From Syntrophomonadaceae bacterium (lineage in GTDB: Bacteria; Bacillota; Dethiobacteria; DTU022): a DNA stretch of 19,517 nt. A model generated the notes under the pieces. That model was not told where the DNA came from and ran no database searches. It saw nothing but the letters and a program-made list of their open reading frames with translations. The translations under genes and the position numbers were made by a program. Each line of letters opens with the position of its first letter. Position 1 is the first letter of the stretch. The stretch is taken from NCBI GenBank assembly GCA_007131435.1, contig SLQM01000126.1, forward strand, positions 1 to 19,517, in the 5' to 3' direction. Positions 16,471-19,517 of the stretch are shown in pieces.

Positions 16471-17046
16471 CTACTCCGATCCTTTAAATCTATTTAAAAA
16501 ATCAAAGAACCCTTTTTTTGGCGGTTGGTCTCCTGATGCCTGTACTGCAAGGCGCTCTTTTTCTTTTTGCTGTTTTTTTAGCTCTTCTTCCAATTTTCTC
16601 TTTTCTGAGTCAAGTTCAGCCTGCTCTTTAGCTGCAGCATTTTCCCGTTCTCTCTGCTGCCTTGACAGCTCCTCTTCCAGTCTCTTCTTTTCGTTTTCCA
16701 GTTCAGCGCGCGCTTTCTCAGCAGCAGCTTCCCGCTCCTGTTGAATCTTAGTGATCTCATTTTCCAACCTTTTATTCTCATGCTCCAGGTTTCTTACCTG
16801 TTGCTGCAGCTCTTTTTTCAGGCTGCGTTCACTTTCGGATTTTATATAATTATGAATACTGCGATAGATCATAAAGAAAATCATGGCAATAACACCGGCC
16901 AGGGCAGAAGCTAAAATTACTGCAAAAAGATTCAGATCTAACTGACCAAAAAGATAATGAACAGTGACAACCTCGCTGTTAAGAATGGCAATTGCAGCGA
17001 TAGCAAAAATCACCAAAACCATTAAGATTATGAATATAGTTCTCAT
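16471..17046 (-). CDS. LapA-like two-helix membrane protein with repetitive coiled coil
   Basis: This is a small inner-membrane protein of unknown role. From the ATG at 17046 it has 191 residues. Transmembrane helices lie at about 3-22 and 39-60, with a short ILNSEVVTVHYLFGQLDLNL stretch between them, which is the LapA/DUF1049 pattern. A long, highly charged coiled coil (about 66-168) contains two near-copies of a 28-29-residue unit (102-129 and 130-158, each with AEL and a KRLEEEL/RKLEEEL core) and the start of a third. The C-terminus PKKGFFDFLNRFKGSE is basic and aromatic. The frame is open to 17127, but AAAGGAG lies 7 nt before the ATG at 17046 and the membrane helix starts there. LapA proteins in enterics assist lipopolysaccharide regulation, a role that need not apply here. 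Confidence 0.75.
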   Translation of the reverse strand: MRTIFIILMVLVIFAIAAIAILNSEVVTVHYLFGQLDLNLFAVILASALAGVIAMIFFMIYRSIHNYIKSESERSLKKELQQQVRNLEHENKRLENEITKIQQEREAAAEKARAELENEKKRLEEELSRQQRERENAAAKEQAELDSEKRKLEEELKKQQKEKERLAVQASGDQPPKKGFFDFLNRFKGSE

Positions 17047-17188
17047 CAGTTTTCTCCTTTCCACGGGGATAATATCAAATTCATAACATAAACCTGTGGA
17101 TTGGCAACATAAACTACTTATGGTCATAATAACATTACTAAATATCTAAAACAACCATAAACGCGGCGCCAGTGTTTCTATTTGGGTT

Positions 17189-18949
17189 TTAGGTACCATC
17201 CCGATTAAGTTTATATTTTTGAAGTTTGCGAACTACCGTGGACTGATCAACCTGGAGAGCTTTGGCAATGGCATATGTTGTCTTACACTTGCGCAGCGCT
17301 TCTGAAAACAGTTCATATTCAAGGGCTTCGCGGGCCTTCTTTAAGGGCTGCAGTTCAACTTTTTGTCCATGCCGGTATGGTGCTGTGCGAGCATCGCCGG
17401 TGATTTGAGGCGGCAGGAATTCCGGGCCAATTTGATCATTATCTGCCACTATGACAGTTCTTTCGATCACATTTTCCAGTTCCCTCACGTTTCCCGGCCA
17501 GCGATATTGTTCCAGGTATTTAATGGCTTCTTCGGAAAAGAACTTTTGCCGTGAATAGCGCATGTTTAGTTTTTCCAGGATCTGGCCTATAAGAGGCCTG
17601 ATATCTTCACGCCGCTCCCTGAGCGGGGGTACTTCCAGTGGAATTACATCCAGCCTGAAAAAAAGATCCTCCCTGAATTCACCTTCCTCAACAAGCTTTG
17701 CTATATCACGGTTGCTGGCAGCAATAAACCTTAAATTAAGCTTGATTTCCCTGCTGCCGCCTATGGGGTTAACAACCCCCTCCTGCAGAACATGAAGAAG
17801 CTTAACCTGTAAAATAAGAGGCAGCTCTGTTATTTCGTCCAGGAAAAGCGTGCCTTCATTGGCCAGCTCCAACTTTCCTATTTTACCTTCCCGGCGGGCG
17901 CCGGTAAATGCACCCCCTGCGTACCCAAAAAGCTCACTTTCCAAAAGATTTTCCGGGATTGCGCCACAATTTACAATGGTAAAGGGCTTATCCCGGCGTG
18001 GGCTGCAATTATGAATGTAGCGGGCGATCATCCCTTTACCAACGCCTGATTCCCCTGTAAGCATTACAGTTGAATCAACAGCAGCAATTTTTTTTGCCAC
18101 TTTCATCAGTTCGGTCATTACCGGGCTTGAAGCAACTATCATTATCTTCTCAAGATAGCCCTGGCGAAGTTCGACCAGTTCCTGGCGATAGCGGTTTTTA
18201 AGCAGTTCTGTCTCTTCCAGCTGCTGCTTGAGCTTATTAAGCCTGGTAATATCCCTGGTGTTGACTATAACCCTGAAAATTGACCCGTCTTCATTAAATG
18301 CCGGAGTTCCAGTGGCTAAAAGCTTTCTTCCATCTCTTCGCGATTGGATTACAGTTTGGGTGCCCAGGCTGTTTAATACCAGCTTGGTGACTGAAGGAAA
18401 AAATATTTTCCTGGCTTCCAGTTCATCTACAGTTTTACCGATTACCGATGAAAGTTTTATCCCAAAATGCTCTTCAAACTGTGAATTTGCGCGAAGAATC
18501 ACTCCTTCCCCATTGGCGAGTAAAATTTCGTCTGAGGAAAAGTTAATAACTGCCGAAAGTTCTCTTTCCAGGGTGTTTACGTTCTCAGCCAGGTATTCCA
18601 AAAATGAAGATAAGGTAATGACACCAAGTGTATTTTCCCTGCTGTCTTTAAAAAGGGCAGCTCCTTTTTCTATAATCCTGCTGCAGATTGCAGGCCAACT
18701 CAGGCTTTCACTGATAACCGGCAAAGGCTTAATAACCATGTCTTCTGCTGCCAGGTTTTCCAAAGTCTTTGCCTTTTTAAGTGCTTTTATAACAGAAAAG
18801 GGAGTTATTACTCCGGTTAAATCTGCTTTATCAGCAATGCAAAGAACAGATCCGGGCGAAGAATATAACAGTTCTACTACTTTTGCAGCAGGCATGCTGC
18901 TGCTTACAAGCTGTAAATCAGTTTGCAGGTATTTTTTAATGCTATCCAT
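17189..18949 (-). CDS. Sigma-54-dependent transcriptional activator (CBS-like/PAS, AAA+, HTH)
   Basis: This is an enhancer-binding protein that remodels sigma-54 RNA polymerase with ATP. The 586 residues divide as follows: an N-terminal CBS-pair-like region (about 1-120); a PAS domain (about 125-235) ending in VNTRDITRLNKL; a coiled linker; an AAA+ domain with Walker A GESGVGKG (299-306), the sigma-54-contact loop GAFTGA (346-351), Walker B LFLDEITELP and WPGNVREL (484-491); and a C-terminal helix-turn-helix, TYAIAKALQVDQSTVVRKLQKY. There is no receiver domain, so it probably senses a small ligand through the CBS-like or PAS region. RocR-type activators of amino-acid catabolism are built similarly. 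It lies upstream of a consensus sigma-54 promoter for gabT-aor-gdh, its most likely target. The ATG at 18949 follows AAAGGGG. Confidence 0.95.
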   Translation of the reverse strand: MDSIKKYLQTDLQLVSSSMPAAKVVELLYSSPGSVLCIADKADLTGVITPFSVIKALKKAKTLENLAAEDMVIKPLPVISESLSWPAICSRIIEKGAALFKDSRENTLGVITLSSFLEYLAENVNTLERELSAVINFSSDEILLANGEGVILRANSQFEEHFGIKLSSVIGKTVDELEARKIFFPSVTKLVLNSLGTQTVIQSRRDGRKLLATGTPAFNEDGSIFRVIVNTRDITRLNKLKQQLEETELLKNRYRQELVELRQGYLEKIMIVASSPVMTELMKVAKKIAAVDSTVMLTGESGVGKGMIARYIHNCSPRRDKPFTIVNCGAIPENLLESELFGYAGGAFTGARREGKIGKLELANEGTLFLDEITELPLILQVKLLHVLQEGVVNPIGGSREIKLNLRFIAASNRDIAKLVEEGEFREDLFFRLDVIPLEVPPLRERREDIRPLIGQILEKLNMRYSRQKFFSEEAIKYLEQYRWPGNVRELENVIERTVIVADNDQIGPEFLPPQITGDARTAPYRHGQKVELQPLKKAREALEYELFSEALRKCKTTYAIAKALQVDQSTVVRKLQKYKLNRDGT

Positions 18950-18983
18950 AAATATTCCCCTTTATGGAGTTCATGGAGAAAAT

Positions 18984-19022
18984 TGTAATACAAAAACAAC
19001 CTTTTTGTAATATTCCTGTAAT
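18984..19022. repeat. Three helically phased TGTAAT repeats
   Basis: TGTAAT occurs at 18984, 19006 and 19017, 22 and 11 bp apart, so all three lie on the same face of the helix. The first is inside the palindrome TTGTAATACAA (18983-18993). They lie in the 5' region of the sigma-54 activator gene and could be an autoregulatory site. The composition is AT-rich, so chance is possible. Confidence 0.35.
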
Positions 19023-19077
19023 GTTAAACCTTTATAATAAAAAACGAGTTGACCCCCTCTTTTTATATATATCGCTA

Positions 19078-19110
19078 GGCGCAGTCTAAAGACTGCGTCT
19101 TTTTTTCTTT
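19078..19110 (+). terminator. Strong intrinsic terminator facing right
   Basis: The 9-bp stem GGCGCAGTC / GACTGCGTC (one G-U pair, loop TAAA) is directly followed by TTTTTTTCTTT. The T-run is present only in the plus-strand direction. No annotated plus-strand gene lies upstream in the window, so it either ends an unannotated short transcript or shields birA from upstream transcription. Confidence 0.85.
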
Positions 19111-19130
19111 ATTAACAGTTGCAATAAAAG

Positions 19131-19167
19131 ATTGTCAACCTTTATTTAGCACATTTAAGTTGACAAT
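19131..19167. promoter_or_regulatory. Inverted repeat, candidate BirA operator
   Basis: A perfect 9-bp inverted repeat, ATTGTCAAC (19131-19139) and GTTGACAAT (19159-19167), is separated by 19 bp. Each half-site differs at one base from the TTGTTAAC-type half-sites described for BirA in Firmicutes, though the spacer seems longer than usual. The right half overlaps the birA -35 box. The two halves could alternatively be back-to-back -35 elements (TTGACA on each strand). Confidence 0.45.
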
Positions 19168-19189
19168 TGTTTCTGCATACCCTTATACT
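19160..19189 (+). promoter_or_regulatory. Sigma-A promoter of birA
   Basis: A consensus -35 TTGACA (19160-19165) and a -10 TATACT (19184-19189) are spaced 18 bp apart, with the expected start near 19196, about 25 nt before the birA ATG. One inverted repeat overlaps the -35 and another overlaps the -10, suggesting repression at this promoter. Confidence 0.75.
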
Positions 19190-19213
19190 ATTTTATCAGA
19201 ATAGTATACAGGG
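19180..19213 (+). promoter_or_regulatory. Inverted repeat over the birA -10 and start site
   Basis: CCCTTATACTATT (19180-19192) pairs with AATAGTATACAGGG (19200-19213) across a 7-nt loop, with one bulged base in a 13/14-nt stem. The arms cover the -10 box, the start site and the beginning of the AGGGTGA ribosome binding site. It could be a second operator or, if transcription starts upstream, a hairpin that hides the ribosome binding site. Confidence 0.5.
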
Positions 19214-19220
19214 TGACAGT

Positions 19221-19517
19221 ATGAATAATACAAAAATAATAATCCTTCGTGCGTTTAAAGATAAACCGGGCGGCTATATATCAGGTGAAAAGCTCAGTAA
19301 AAAGCTGAAAGTGAGCCGATCTGCTATTTGGAAGAACATAGAAGGGCTCCGCCTGGGCGGCTACCGGATAGATGCCTGCCAGAACAGGGGTTACCGGCTG
19401 ACTGGTGAACCGGACCTGCTTGATATTGAACTGCTGAAAAGTAAGGGTATTAATTATCAGGAAACCGTTGACTCCACCAATCTCGCAGCAAGACAGCTGG
19501 CAGAAAACGGAGCTGGA
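19221..19517 (+). CDS. birA: Biotin--protein ligase / biotin operon repressor BirA (partial, runs off the right edge)
   Basis: BirA attaches biotin to carboxyl-carrier proteins; the class with an N-terminal DNA-binding domain also represses biotin genes. The 99 visible codons encode a winged helix-turn-helix (YISGEKLSKKLKVSRSAIWKNIEGLR, then GGYRIDACQNRGYRL). The start of the catalytic domain follows with VDSTNLAARQLAENGAG, where the family's biotin-binding loop begins. This is therefore a bifunctional (group II) BirA. The ATG at 19221 follows GGGTGA by 4-5 nt. It is the only clear plus-strand gene, divergent from the sigma-54 activator, and has its own promoter flanked by inverted repeats. 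The C-terminal two-thirds lie outside the window. Confidence 0.93.
   Translation, partial: MNNTKIIILRAFKDKPGGYISGEKLSKKLKVSRSAIWKNIEGLRLGGYRIDACQNRGYRLTGEPDLLDIELLKSKGINYQETVDSTNLAARQLAENGAG

Noticed and set aside
17047..17127. N-terminal extension of the LapA-like frame
   Set aside because: The extra 27 residues show no conserved feature, and AAAGGAG is correctly placed before the ATG at 17046.
18228..19010. 260-codon open frame on the plus strand opposite the sigma-54 activator
   Set aside because: It mirrors the activator coding sequence, has serine/leucine-rich composition typical of antisense frames and no recognisable motif.

Overview
The window looks like chromosome from an anaerobic, low-to-medium GC Firmicute, most likely class Clostridia. 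The signs are strong AGGAGG-type ribosome binding sites, frequent TTG/GTG starts, an Rnf complex in C-D order, a GlnK/GlnL-type two-component system, ferredoxin-linked 2-oxoacid and aldehyde oxidoreductases, and a sigma-54 activator with CBS-like and PAS sensory regions. All genes run on the minus strand except a birA gene entering at the right edge. I cannot name the genus from sequence alone.

Layout, left to right. Positions 1-2254: the end of rnfD (cut by the window edge) and rnfC, the start of an Rnf ferredoxin:NAD+ oxidoreductase operon. A 213-bp gap (2255-2467) shows no convincing promoter. Positions 2468-6508: valS then folC, 3 bp apart, with a sigma-A-like promoter before valS. Positions 6597-11535: an operon korD-korA-korB-korC (2-oxoacid:ferredoxin oxidoreductase) followed by a GlnK-like histidine kinase and a GlnL-like response regulator, with an extended -10 promoter upstream. 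Positions 11785-16210: gabT (class III aminotransferase), aor (tungsten/molybdenum aldehyde:ferredoxin oxidoreductase) and gdh (glutamate dehydrogenase), tightly spaced. A consensus sigma-54 promoter and a repeated upstream element precede gabT. Positions 16471-18949: a small LapA-like membrane protein with a repetitive coiled coil, and the sigma-54-dependent activator. Positions 18950-19220: a divergent intergenic region dense in signals (phased TGTAAT repeats, a plus-strand terminator with no obvious gene, two inverted repeats over the birA promoter). Positions 19221 to the end: birA, partial.

Read together, the genes suggest a ferredoxin-centred amino-acid oxidation module. The aminotransferase would turn an omega-amino acid such as GABA into a semialdehyde, the AOR-family enzyme would oxidise it to the acid while reducing ferredoxin, and GDH would regenerate 2-oxoglutarate from glutamate. 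The Kor complex could oxidise 2-oxoacids with ferredoxin, and Rnf could convert reduced ferredoxin into NADH and an ion gradient. The enzyme families are well supported. The substrates, the joint pathway and the regulator-promoter pairing are inference.
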